Below, one piece after another: positions 1-7,101 of a stretch of DNA of 64,000 nucleotides. A program made the position numbers and the translations under genes. Under the pieces are notes generated by a model. The model did no database searches and was not told the origin of the DNA. It saw only the letters and a list, made by a program, of their open reading frames with translations. Source of the stretch: Nitrobacteraceae bacterium AZCC 2146 (GTDB lineage Bacteria; Pseudomonadota; Alphaproteobacteria; Rhizobiales; Xanthobacteraceae); contig JBAGRP010000001.1 in assembly GCA_036924855.1 (NCBI GenBank), positions 7,490,001-7,554,000 on the forward strand, in the 5' to 3' direction. Every line of letters starts with the position of its first letter. The first letter of the stretch is position 1.

Positions 1-192
1 GTAGCCAACTCGCTCTCCATCGCCTTCGGCGATTTCCGGCGCGGCTACCTGATCGTGGACCGCCAGGGCGTGCGGGTGCTGCGCGATCCGTATTCGGAAA
101 AGCCTTACGTGCTGTTCTACACCACCAAGCGCGTCGGAGGAGGAGTACAGGATTTCGATGCGATCGAGGTGCTGAAGTTTGCAGCAAGTTGA
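1..192 (+). CDS. Phage/GTA HK97-type major capsid protein, C-terminal end (partial)
   Basis: The frame is open from base 1 to TGA at 190-192 and gives the last 63 residues of a protein whose start lies outside the window. The residues (FGDFRRGYLIVDRQGVRV, then VLFYTTKRVGGGV and a final IEVLKFAAS) have the style of the C-terminus of HK97-fold phage or gene-transfer-agent capsid proteins, including the RRGYLIVDR segment. It would form the virion shell. In GTA-like clusters the next gene is a head-tail connector, but here a broken connector appears only at 4617, so about 4.4 kb of unrelated DNA follows directly. Family call is from recognition, not a search. Confidence 0.8.
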   Translation, partial: VANSLSIAFGDFRRGYLIVDRQGVRVLRDPYSEKPYVLFYTTKRVGGGVQDFDAIEVLKFAAS

Positions 193-211
193 AAAAAACA
201 GCTCATCGCGC

Positions 212-577
212 TTAGCTCCGCAATTTATCCTGCTGCGCGCGAGTATCTTCGAACTTGGCATCGTCATCCCACGATCGCGCTATCTGGTCGAGTAGCGCGG
301 CCGTCCTGGGATATTGACGGCGTGATTCGAGCCAGCGTCGATGCTTTCTCGCTAGCTCTCGTTCTTGATCGCCTCCCTCGAACATGGCTTTGGTGACGAC
401 ACCGCGCATGTTGAAGCGCTCTGTCCTTATGCCAGATTCAATGTCTGATACTTTTAGTTCCTCTAACATAACACAAACTACAACGGGTGGCCAAACTTCG
501 GCTTCTGCGGGCGAATGAGCTAAAATATGACCAATGTAAGTATCGGCAATAGCGCTCCGACCGGCAGTGGTAGCCAA
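212..577 (-). CDS. Hypothetical protein, 121 aa
   Basis: An open frame of 121 codons runs against the phage remnants. Its DNA is less GC-rich than its neighbours, especially at 440-550. The C-terminal half is charged and helical, with RKHRRWLESRRQYPRTAALL followed by IARSWDDDAKFEDTRAQQDK, a pattern seen in conserved small hypothetical proteins of unknown function. No catalytic motif, signal peptide or membrane segment is visible. The start at 577 abuts the truncated 5' edge of the terminase fragment, so this gene probably arrived with, or caused, that truncation. It is probably real because the C-terminal half looks protein-like, but its function is unknown. Confidence 0.5.
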   Translation of the reverse strand: MATTAGRSAIADTYIGHILAHSPAEAEVWPPVVVCVMLEELKVSDIESGIRTERFNMRGVVTKAMFEGGDQERELARKHRRWLESRRQYPRTAALLDQIARSWDDDAKFEDTRAQQDKLRS

Positions 578-597
578 CCGCCGAACATCATCAATCC

Positions 598-1458
598 CCG
601 GCGTGGTGCGACGAACTGGCGAAGTGGCGCTATGCCGAAGCCGCCTTCGATACCCTGCAATTCGGCCTGCGGCTCGGCGCGCGGCCGCGGCAGTTGATCA
701 CGACGACGCCACGGCCGCTGCCGATCATCAAGCGGCTGCTCGCCGATCCGCGCACGCGGGTGACGCGGGCGCCGACGCAAGCCAACCGGGATCATCTGTC
801 GCCTGCGTTTCTGGAAAACGTGGTCGGCCGCTATGCCGGCACGCGGATGGGGCGGCAGAAGCTGGACGGCGAGCTGATCGAGGACCGGCCGGATGCACTG
901 TGGTCGCGCGGCCTGATCGAAGCATGCCGGGTGACCGACATGCCGGCGCTGCCGCGCATCGTCGTGGCGATCGATCCGCCGGGCTCATCGCGGCAGGGCG
1001 CGGATGCCTGCGGCATCGTCGCGGTGGGCCGCGCCGATGCGGGTTTGTTCTTCGTGCTGGAAGACGCCTCCGCCACCGGGCTGTCGCCCTCGGCTTGGGC
1101 GAGCAAGGCGGTGGCGCTGTATCGGCGGCTCAATGCGGATTTGCTGGTGGCCGAAGTGAACATGGGCGGCGAGATGGTGCGTGCCGTGCTGCGCGAGGTC
1201 GATGCCACCGTGCCGCTGAAGGAAGTTCACGCCACGCGCGGCAAATATCTGCGCGCCGAGCCGGTGGCGGCGCTGTACGAGCAAGGCAAGGTGAAGCATG
1301 TCGGCTGCTTCCCGCTGCTGGAAGACGAGATGTGCGACTTCGGCATCAACGGATTGTCGTCCGGGCGTTCACCGGACCGGCTGGATGCGCTGGTGTGGGC
1401 GATCACGGCGATGATGACGGGACGAACGTATGGCGGGCCGAGGGTCAGGCAGTTGTGA
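598..1458 (+). pseudogene. Terminase large subunit, nuclease-domain remnant
   Basis: Terminase-like sequence is continuous in one frame from about 601 (WCDELAKWRYAEAAFDTLQ) to TGA at 1456-1458, but stop codons lie upstream in frame at 550 and 571 and there is no ATPase half. What remains is the RNase-H-like packaging nuclease: VVAIDPPGSS carries the first acidic residue, LVAEVNMGGEMV the second and DRLDALVWAIT the third. The intact family is roughly 400-450 aa, with Walker A and B motifs in the missing part. A TTG at 694 could start a 254-aa product, but no good ribosome site is seen. It lies after the capsid gene, whereas phages and GTAs place it first, so the cluster is rearranged. Confidence 0.75.
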
Positions 1459-1619
1459 GTTCTGCTTCGGTCGCTGCCAGGCTTGCCCGGGCCAAGGCGG
1501 ATTGCTTCTTCAGGGCGCGTTTTCTCGCCTTTTCCTGTTTGACGATCACCGATGCTTCCAACGCGCAAAGATCGAGCGGGTAGGAGCGTCCTGTTCCCCA
1601 TCCGCCCACGGATTTTTAC

Positions 1620-1700
1620 ATGCTGGACGCCGACGAGTTGGACGCCTATTCGGCATTCCGGCATCGGATGGACAGAGAGTTCGGCCGCGGAGAGCGATGA
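1620..1700 (+). other. Short open frame, possible phage-gene remnant
   Basis: ATG at 1620 opens a 26-residue frame (MLDADELDAYSAFRHRMDRE, ending at TGA 1698-1700) that reads like a fragment of an acidic helical protein rather than random high-GC sequence. It lies in the 1459-1968 stretch between the terminase remnant and the next gene, where nothing else longer is convincing. No ribosome-binding site stands out. It could be a remnant of a small phage protein or chance. Confidence 0.25.
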
Positions 1701-1760
1701 GGCGAGACGGATTCAACTCCGGGGATCGATGATCAGGATCAGCCGGATTTTACATCCCCG

Positions 1761-1879
1761 CGCCCCAGCCCTTCGCCGTCTGCAAAACCCACTCCCGACA
1801 CAGCGTCAGCGGCATGGCACCGGTGAGGCCGCAGCAGCCGGCGGTGTTGTTGGGCGCCGGTGGATCATAACACGACGCC
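1761..1879 (-). pseudogene. Degenerate copy of the 3' end of the trypsin-like protease gene
   Basis: Bases 1771-1890 align with 3805-3923, the end of the serine protease gene. My hand alignment finds about 14 differences in 120 positions, near 88% identity, including one inserted G near 1854 that breaks the frame. The shared block encodes the protease C-terminus (the segment around WSTGANNTAGCGGLTG and the final LYRDWILQTAK). Only this end is present, so it cannot be functional. It runs directly into the copy of the terminase 3' end that follows. Confidence 0.8.
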
Positions 1880-1928
1880 GATGATGACGGGATGGACATA
1901 TGGCGAGTCGAGGGTGCGGCAGTTGTGA
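1880..1928 (+). pseudogene. Degenerate copy of the terminase 3' end
   Basis: The 49 bases match 1410-1458, the last 49 bases of the terminase fragment including its TGA, with about 7 differences and no gaps. The copy joins the protease-derived fragment exactly where both parents contain a GATGATGACGG-like string, so the junction looks like recombination through microhomology. Confidence 0.75.
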
Positions 1929-1968
1929 ACCAATCTGCCGCACCGAATCGTTATCGCGAGATGCCGGC

Positions 1969-2565
1969 CTACTTCGCAGGTTTAGGCGGAGCGACGATCA
2001 GGAAAGTGAAGTCTCTTGTCTCACTCCAACCGCCTGAAGGACCTATGGTAACAATCCAGACAGGAATTCCACCGCTGGCGGAAACGCCGCGCTTTGCGGT
2101 GATTTGCTTCGAGCAGGAAATACTGCCGGTGCCGCCATCGACCGCATCCACGAAAAGCTCTTTTTGCTCCTGCAAACAACGCAGGACGCCGACGCCTTCG
2201 CGCACCACGTTTCGCTTCTTGCAGTTGATGGCGTTGTCTGGATGAATATTATACTGGATGCCTTCCGCGCTAACTATCTTCGCGGTTTGATCGTCCAGGC
2301 TGCCGCTGAAATCAAAGAACACGGGTATTTTAAGCGAACCGCCGAAAGTTGTGCCATCACTGGTCTTGTCGATAACCGTGACTGCAATCTTCATATTTGC
2401 ACCGGCCGGCGGTTTATATCCTTTCAATGATTGAGCGAATTTTCCAACCTCGCATTTGATGGATCGGCTAAACGTTGCGCCATCAAGGCTGGTCAGCTCC
2501 GATGATGACGCGGTTGCAACGAACGAAAAAAACAGAACTACAGATATAATACATCGATTAAACAT
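1969..2565 (-). CDS. Secreted protein of unknown function, 198 aa
   Basis: The preferred start is ATG at 2565, giving MFNRC followed by a hydrophobic stretch (IISVVLFFSFVATA) and an SSS-E boundary, a good Sec signal peptide; a TTG 12 bases upstream is possible. The mature part has four or more cysteines (CEVGKF, NCKKR, LRCLQ, ISCSK), which fits an exported disulphide-bonded protein, and ends APPKPAK. No enzyme motif is seen and I do not recognise the family. Base composition is more AT-rich than the core genes around it. Its place inside a broken phage cluster suggests a horizontally acquired accessory gene. Confidence 0.65.
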   Translation of the reverse strand: MFNRCIISVVLFFSFVATASSSELTSLDGATFSRSIKCEVGKFAQSLKGYKPPAGANMKIAVTVIDKTSDGTTFGGSLKIPVFFDFSGSLDDQTAKIVSAEGIQYNIHPDNAINCKKRNVVREGVGVLRCLQEQKELFVDAVDGGTGSISCSKQITAKRGVSASGGIPVWIVTIGPSGGWSETRDFTFLIVAPPKPAK

Positions 2566-2817
2566 TGACGCCCCCAATGAGAACTCAGTCCCGGGGGCAA
2601 TCTAGGCTGCACATCTTGAGATTGTAAAGGCCTGAGCTTGGTCCTGGCAGGTCGATGACTATTTGCGCAGCGGTCGATTTCTCCCGCTGCATGTCTGATA
2701 TCTCCAACGGCAGCGATTCCCGCGCCCAGCAGCCTTGCGGCCACCGGGCTTTGGGTTGAACGCAACGAAGTACTCAAGAGGCGGAAGGGCTGGCTACCTC
2801 AGCACAGCTGGTCCCGG

Positions 2818-2846
2818 TATCAGGCTGTCTTGATATCAGGCTGTTT
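2818..2846 (+). repeat. Short direct repeat, two copies of about 15 bp
   Basis: The string TATCAGGCTGTCTTGA is followed at once by TATCAGGCTGTTTTGG. The second copy overlaps the end of the neighbouring minus-strand gene. Likely slippage or local duplication; no function inferred. Confidence 0.5.
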
Positions 2847-3192
2847 TGGCGAACATCGTCAGGACGCCGTCGGCGATGTTGATCGCGACGACTTGTGATG
2901 AACTGAGGCCCTTGGCCTTGAGCGCGGATGCCGCCTGCGGCAGCGCGTCAATCGACTGACGAAGCGACTGCAGATCCTGCTCGCTGGTGCGTGCGACGAA
3001 GTCTTCGACCTGCGAGCGCGCCGCCGGTTGCAGTTCCTTGACGTCGACGACCTGTATGCTCCGTATGCTCACGCTGGACTGGGCAGACGGTGCCTGCGTC
3101 TCGGATTTCGAGGGTGCTCCTTGCGCCTGCACGAAAGCGGGTGTTCCGAGCGAAAGAGCTGCAACAATGACAGATGTCGTGAAAGTGCGCAT
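2836..3192 (-). CDS. Small secreted protein of unknown function, 118 aa
   Basis: The start at 3192 gives MRTFTTSVIVAALSLGTPA and then FVQAQG, a clear signal peptide with an AQA-type cleavage site; a GGAAAGGA ribosome site sits about 6 bases before this ATG. A serine/alanine/glutamine-rich linker follows, then a helical domain (ARSQVEDFVARTSEQDLQSL, LPQAASALKAKGLSS) ending FAKTA. This resembles small periplasmic proteins common in Bradyrhizobium with no known role. A possible partner gene is not evident. It lies in the accessory DNA that interrupts the phage cluster. Confidence 0.65.
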   Translation of the reverse strand: MRTFTTSVIVAALSLGTPAFVQAQGAPSKSETQAPSAQSSVSIRSIQVVDVKELQPAARSQVEDFVARTSEQDLQSLRQSIDALPQAASALKAKGLSSSQVVAINIADGVLTMFAKTA

Positions 3193-3365
3193 GATCATTC
3201 CTTTCCAGTCATGAGACCTAAGAAAACCTGTATTCATGAAATTTGGTCAGGGTCTGATTTGGATGTGGCCATTCAGTGAAACCAATGCGGCTGCAATGCG
3301 CGTTCGGGACACGTTGCAAGCCGGCTAGACAGGTTCATCAGACTTGCTGCGCTTGAACGCGCCGC

Positions 3366-3551
3366 TCATCGGGCGTTTTCAGTTTCGACTGTCGGGGTCG
3401 CTTCGCCGTCCAGCCAGTCCTGCTCGGCGGCCAAGGCCAGCCAGGCTGCCTGCATCCGCTTAAAGCGCTGAACTGCCGGAACATTGCTCGCAGATTCAGC
3501 GAGGTGCGCGCAGTTCTCCGCATTCTCGCGAAATTCGTCAGATAGCTTCAT
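3366..3551 (-). CDS. Conserved small cytoplasmic protein, 61 aa
   Basis: MKLSDEFRENAENCAHLAES begins a 61-residue charged helical protein with a central FKRMQAAWLALAAEQDWLDG. Small proteins with this layout (an N-ENC-LA start and an M-AAW-LA-EQ-WLDG middle) are frequent in Bradyrhizobium-type genomes and remain uncharacterised. There is no signal peptide or membrane segment. It is transcribed alone on the minus strand. Confidence 0.65.
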   Translation of the reverse strand: MKLSDEFRENAENCAHLAESASNVPAVQRFKRMQAAWLALAAEQDWLDGEATPTVETENAR

Positions 3552-3612
3552 CTAATCTCCAATTCAAAACGTTGATGAGGTCGGCATCTAGGAGATGGAT
3601 GCGCGAGTGCAA

Positions 3613-3666
3613 GTGTCTTGTGTGTCATAAGTGTCTTGCGTGTCATACGTGTCTTGCGTGTCATAA
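3613..3666 (+). repeat. 18-bp tandem repeat, three units
   Basis: Three head-to-tail copies of GTGTCTTGCGTGTCATAM occupy 3613-3630, 3631-3648 and 3649-3666, differing at only one or two positions. They lie between the small protein at 3366-3551 and the end of the serine protease gene, and downstream of both stop or start boundaries, so they do not encode protein repeats. Confidence 0.9.
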
Positions 3667-3789
3667 TCATGTGTTGGGAAATGGGCCGGGTGCCGCATAC
3701 GTCGGCGCGCGACGGCCGCCGTCCCGCTCTCTGCATAGCCGCATGCGCTACGCGGGCAGCTCCAGGCGTCTTTGGCCGTCCATGCGCCC

Positions 3790-4554
3790 TCAGCTGCGCC
3801 AATTCTTCGCCGTCTGCAAAATCCAGTCGCGATACAGCGTCAGTGGCGTGACGCCGGTGAGGCCGCCGCAGCCGGCGGTGTTGTTGGCGCCGGTGGACCA
3901 TGACACCACGCCGACGATGACGGCGCGGCCGGCCTGCTCCTGAAACACCGGCGCGCCGGAATCGCCGGTGCAGGCGCCGAGGCCGTCGCGCGTGTTGTTG
4001 GTCGCGGGATCGACCAGCCTGATCTGCAGCCGGCCGGGCTGGCTGGTGGAGATGAGCTGCGCCGCGCGCACGGTGCCGCCGCTCTTGCCGTCGCCGCGTT
4101 TGGCAACGCCGATGCCGGCGACGCTGAACGTCTGGCCGGTGGCGATCGGCTCCAGCGGCAGGCCCAGCGCCGCCACCGGTTTCGACAGCGGCTGGCCGAG
4201 CTGCAGCAGCGCCACATCGGCGCTGGCGCGATGGTTCGCGATGCCCTGCGCGCTGAATTGCGGATGCGTCGCGACGCGTTTGACGTCGCGGATCTGCGGC
4301 TGCCATTGCGCGTCATACAGCACGATCTTGTAGTCGGTGCCATCGGCGATGCAATGCGCCGCCGACAGCACCAGGTCCGGCGCAATCAGCGCGCCCGAAC
4401 AGAACGTGCCGCGCGAGCCGATGATGGTGATGATGGACGCGCCGATGCCGCTCTCGCTTGGCGGCGCGCCGCCGACCATGGCGGCAGCGGGCAGCGCGGC
4501 GAGCATAACTGTGGCGACGAGAGAGCGAACAACAGTTTGAAAGCGGGGCTGCAT
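3790..4554 (-). CDS. Trypsin-like serine protease, exported
   Basis: The predicted 254-aa protein starts MQPRFQTVVRSLVATVMLAA, a Sec signal peptide, so it acts outside the cytoplasm. It keeps the full chymotrypsin-fold triad: His67 in LSAAHC, Asp113 in ADVALLQL and Ser199 in CTGDSGAPVF, with paired cysteines. Two adjacent ATGs (4557, 4554) are possible starts. Length fits the S1 family. Its substrate is unknown. It sits between phage remnants, and its 3' end has a degenerate second copy at 1761-1879, showing local rearrangement. It may be cargo carried by the element rather than a structural gene. Confidence 0.85.
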   Translation of the reverse strand: MQPRFQTVVRSLVATVMLAALPAAAMVGGAPPSESGIGASIITIIGSRGTFCSGALIAPDLVLSAAHCIADGTDYKIVLYDAQWQPQIRDVKRVATHPQFSAQGIANHRASADVALLQLGQPLSKPVAALGLPLEPIATGQTFSVAGIGVAKRGDGKSGGTVRAAQLISTSQPGRLQIRLVDPATNNTRDGLGACTGDSGAPVFQEQAGRAVIVGVVSWSTGANNTAGCGGLTGVTPLTLYRDWILQTAKNWRS

Positions 4555-4616
4555 CATTTTTCGATGTGAGCCAGCCCGCGCCGCCAATGTCAACACATGT
4601 ACATCGAGGACACAGC

Positions 4617-5325
4617 ATGGCTGCGATTTGTCCGCTGCCGCCTGCGGCCGAGCCGTGGTCGCTGGCCGAGGCGAAATTTTTTCTGCGCGTCTAGCATGAC
4701 GACGATGACGCGGTGATCTCCGCGCTGATCGCCGCGGCGCTCAGCCACATCGAAGCACTGACGCGCCTGATGCTGCTGACCCAGACCTGGCGCCGGGTGC
4801 GCGATGCGTGGCCGGCGGATGGCCGCCTCAATCCGCGGATCGGGCCACTGCGCGCGCTGATCGCGGCGCGGGTGTTCGATGCCGCCGGCCACGCCAGCGC
4901 CCTCGACGTGGAGAGCGTTGTGGTCGATGTTGCGGCCAATGTCATTGCCGCGCCGTGCTGGGCGCTGCCGGCGCGACGTGGCAGGCATCGAGCTCGATGT
5001 CGAACTCGGCTTCGGTCCACTTGCCACCGATGTGCCCGATGCGCTGCGCCACGCGATCCGCCTTCTGGTGGCGCACTGGTACGAGAACCGCGGCATGGCG
5101 GCGACCGGCGCCGGCGTGGCGATGCTGCCGTCGGGCGCAAGCCGCGCGGTCGAAGCCGATGCCGACAGCGCATCGGTGCGCGAGCGCATCCTGCTACGCG
5201 GTAACTTTGCGCTGACGCTGCAGCATCGCCTGGTCGATGGCGCGAAGATCTATCGCATCGTGTCGCTGCGCGACATCGACGACCGCCGTTTCATCGAGAT
5301 CGATGCGGAGTTAAGGGTGGAGTGA
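4617..5325 (+). pseudogene. Broken phage/GTA head-tail connector fused to a head-tail adaptor end
   Basis: ATG at 4617 opens a gp6-like connector (EPWSLAEAKFFLRV), but TAG at 4692-4694 interrupts it where HDDDDAVISALIAAALSHIE continues in the same frame; GAG to TAG would explain this. A frameshift near 4970-4985 then moves the sequence to another frame (DVAGIELDVELGFGPLATD). The C-terminal part, ILLRGNFALTLQHRLVDGAK then RDIDDRRFIEIDAELRVE, matches the style of head-tail adaptor (head closure) C-termini, so two genes appear joined by deletion. Both would have linked capsid and tail. With a nonsense codon, a frameshift and a fusion it is not functional. Confidence 0.75.
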
Positions 5326-5532
5326 GCGAGAGAAGCCCGACTCACGCCGCTCTCTTCTTACCCTTCCCTGGAGGGGGAGGTCATGGCGCATGGCGCTGGC
5401 TCGCCAAATGCTCGGCGACGGGCCGATCCCGATCGCGTCGCCGTCGCTGGCGCCTGCCATGCCGGCCACTCCGCCATCCGGTCTTGCAACAATCTTCGCC
5501 GCACTCGTTGCGGCCTTCAGGAGGACATGACC

Positions 5533-6105
5533 ATGGAATGGGGCGATCTGGCCAAACAGGTGATCTCGCTGGGCGCGCCGATGCTCGGCACTGCCTTGGG
5601 CGGGCCGCTCGGCGGCGTCGCCGGCGAGATTCTCGCCAAGGCGGTGGGCTCGGTGACGCTGACGCCTGCGGCGGTGCGGACCGCGCTGCCGGCGGCCGAT
5701 CCGACCAGGCTGGCGGAAGCCGAGGCGCAATGGGCGCAGATGATCCAGGCCGAGGCCGAGACCCAGCGCGCCGCGATTGCGGAAACGCAAGCCACCATCC
5801 GCGCCGAGATCGCCAGCGACGATCCCGTACAGAAGCGGTGGCGGCCGGCCTATGCGTTCGAGCTGACCATCGAATGCGCGGCGTTGTGGTTCGTGCTGAT
5901 GCATGAATTCTGGACCGGCGATATCCAGACCATCGACGCGCTGGTCAACGCCACTGCGCTGCTGGTGACCTATTGGGGTTTCCGGTTCGGCGTGCTCGGT
6001 GTCTATATCAGCGGCCGCACCCGCGAAAAGGTCAGCGCCGCCACCGGGCAGGATGCGCCCGGCCTGGTCGAAAAACTGGTCAAGGCGGTGGTGAAGAAAA
6101 AGTAG
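5533..6105 (+). CDS. 3-TM holin family protein (GTA-type)
   Basis: The 190-aa product begins MEWGDLAKQVISLGAPMLGT. AGGAGGA at 5519-5525 lies about 7 bases before this ATG; an ATG at 5527 is too close to it. A glycine-rich N-terminus, an acidic/amphipathic middle (EAQWAQMIQAEAETQRAAIA) and a C-terminal membrane part (FELTIECAALWFVLMHEFW, VNATALLVTYWGFRFGVLGV) fit the holin-of-3-TM family found in gene transfer agents, where it permeabilises the inner membrane for particle release. It is the only intact phage-type gene here. All tail genes that would precede it are absent. Confidence 0.8.
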   Translation: MEWGDLAKQVISLGAPMLGTALGGPLGGVAGEILAKAVGSVTLTPAAVRTALPAADPTRLAEAEAQWAQMIQAEAETQRAAIAETQATIRAEIASDDPVQKRWRPAYAFELTIECAALWFVLMHEFWTGDIQTIDALVNATALLVTYWGFRFGVLGVYISGRTREKVSAATGQDAPGLVEKLVKAVVKKK

Positions 6106-6164
6106 GTGGCCGGATTTGGCTCGTTGGCCGCGACCGGACCGCGGCGCGCTGGTCGGCGGCCCCC

Positions 6165-6233
6165 TTGGGGCTTCGGTTTCGGCGTGCTAGGCGTTTGTTT
6201 CGCGCCGCAAAAGCGGCCGTGACGAAAAAGTAA
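6165..6233 (+). pseudogene. Partial second copy of the holin 3' end
   Basis: The block starting TTGGGGCTTCGGTTTCGGCG resembles the holin segment encoding WGFRFGVLGV, and the final AAAGCGGCCGTGACGAAAAA resembles its KAVVKKK end, with the intervening part missing. It follows the intact gene by about 60 bases, so it is a deleted tandem duplicate. Confidence 0.55.
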
Positions 6234-6319
6234 GTTGGCAGCCGTCGCCGTTCATTTGTCGTTCACGCGCATGGGGCGCATGCTGACGACAGTCTGTTGC
6301 CACCACCGAGGATTCCGTC

Positions 6320-6991
6320 TTGCGCCTGCTCGTCGTCGAAGATGATCCCGATCTTAACCGCCAGCTCACCACCGCGCTGGTCGATGCCGGCTACGTGGTC
6401 GACCGCGCCTTCGATGGCGAGGAGGGGCATTTCCTCGGCGACTCCGAGCCCTATGACGCCGTGGTGCTCGACATCGGCCTGCCGAAGATGGACGGCATCT
6501 CGGTACTGGAAGCCTGGCGCCGCAACAAGCGCGTCATGCCGGTATTGATCCTCACCGCCCGGGATCGCTGGAGCGACAAGGTGCAGGGCTTCGATGCCGG
6601 CGCCGACGACTATGTCGCAAAACCGTTTCACCTCGAGGAAGTGCTGGCGCGGATCCGCGCGCTGTTGCGCCGCACTGCCGGCCATGCCCAGAGTGAGCTG
6701 ACCTGCGGGCCGGTGTCGCTGGATACCCGCACCGGGCGGGTCAGCGTCAACGGCAATCCGATCAAGATGACGTCGCACGAATATCGCCTGCTGGCCTATC
6801 TGATGCATCACACCGGCCGGGTGATCTCGCGCACCGAACTGGTCGAGCATCTCTACGACCAGGATTTCGACCGCGACAGCAACACCATCGAGGTGTTCGT
6901 CGGGCGCATCCGCAAGAAGCTGGACGTCGATATCATCCAGACCGTCCGCGGCCTCGGCTATCTGCTGACGCCGCCACAGCCTCCCGCCTGA
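6320..6991 (+). CDS. feuP: FeuP-like OmpR-family response regulator
   Basis: This 223-aa DNA-binding regulator has a receiver domain (MRLLVVEDDPDLN, phospho-acceptor Asp51 in VVLDIGLP, conserved Lys in YVAKPFH) and a C-terminal OmpR-type winged helix (about 125-220, ending VRGLGYLLTPP). The start is TTG at 6320, chosen because the receiver begins there. The DGEEGHFLGD-EPYDAVVLDIGLP stretch is typical of rhizobial FeuP, linked to iron and envelope control in rhizobia. It is followed by its cognate kinase gene after 110 bases. The specific role here is inferred from family. Confidence 0.8.
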   Translation: MRLLVVEDDPDLNRQLTTALVDAGYVVDRAFDGEEGHFLGDSEPYDAVVLDIGLPKMDGISVLEAWRRNKRVMPVLILTARDRWSDKVQGFDAGADDYVAKPFHLEEVLARIRALLRRTAGHAQSELTCGPVSLDTRTGRVSVNGNPIKMTSHEYRLLAYLMHHTGRVISRTELVEHLYDQDFDRDSNTIEVFVGRIRKKLDVDIIQTVRGLGYLLTPPQPPA

Positions 6992-7046
6992 TCAACCATG
7001 TCGATCGGGATCAACGATGTTGATCGGGCGCGAGGCTTGTCCTTTT

Positions 7047-7098
7047 ATTCGAGCATGATCTTTTCCGGAAACCGGCATCCGCTGTTCGGTGTCGTGCT
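7047..7098 (+). repeat. Dispersed intergenic palindromic element, copy 1
   Basis: The sequence beginning GAGCATGATCTTTTCCGGAA is a variant of a short partly palindromic element common between genes in Bradyrhizobium-type genomes. A related copy in opposite orientation lies at 11773-11818. Here it separates the regulator from its kinase gene. Confidence 0.55.
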
Positions 7099-7101
7099 GT
7101 G

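Noticed and set aside
3613..3666. CRISPR-like array
   Set aside because: Units are directly adjacent with no spacers and only three copies; a plain tandem repeat.
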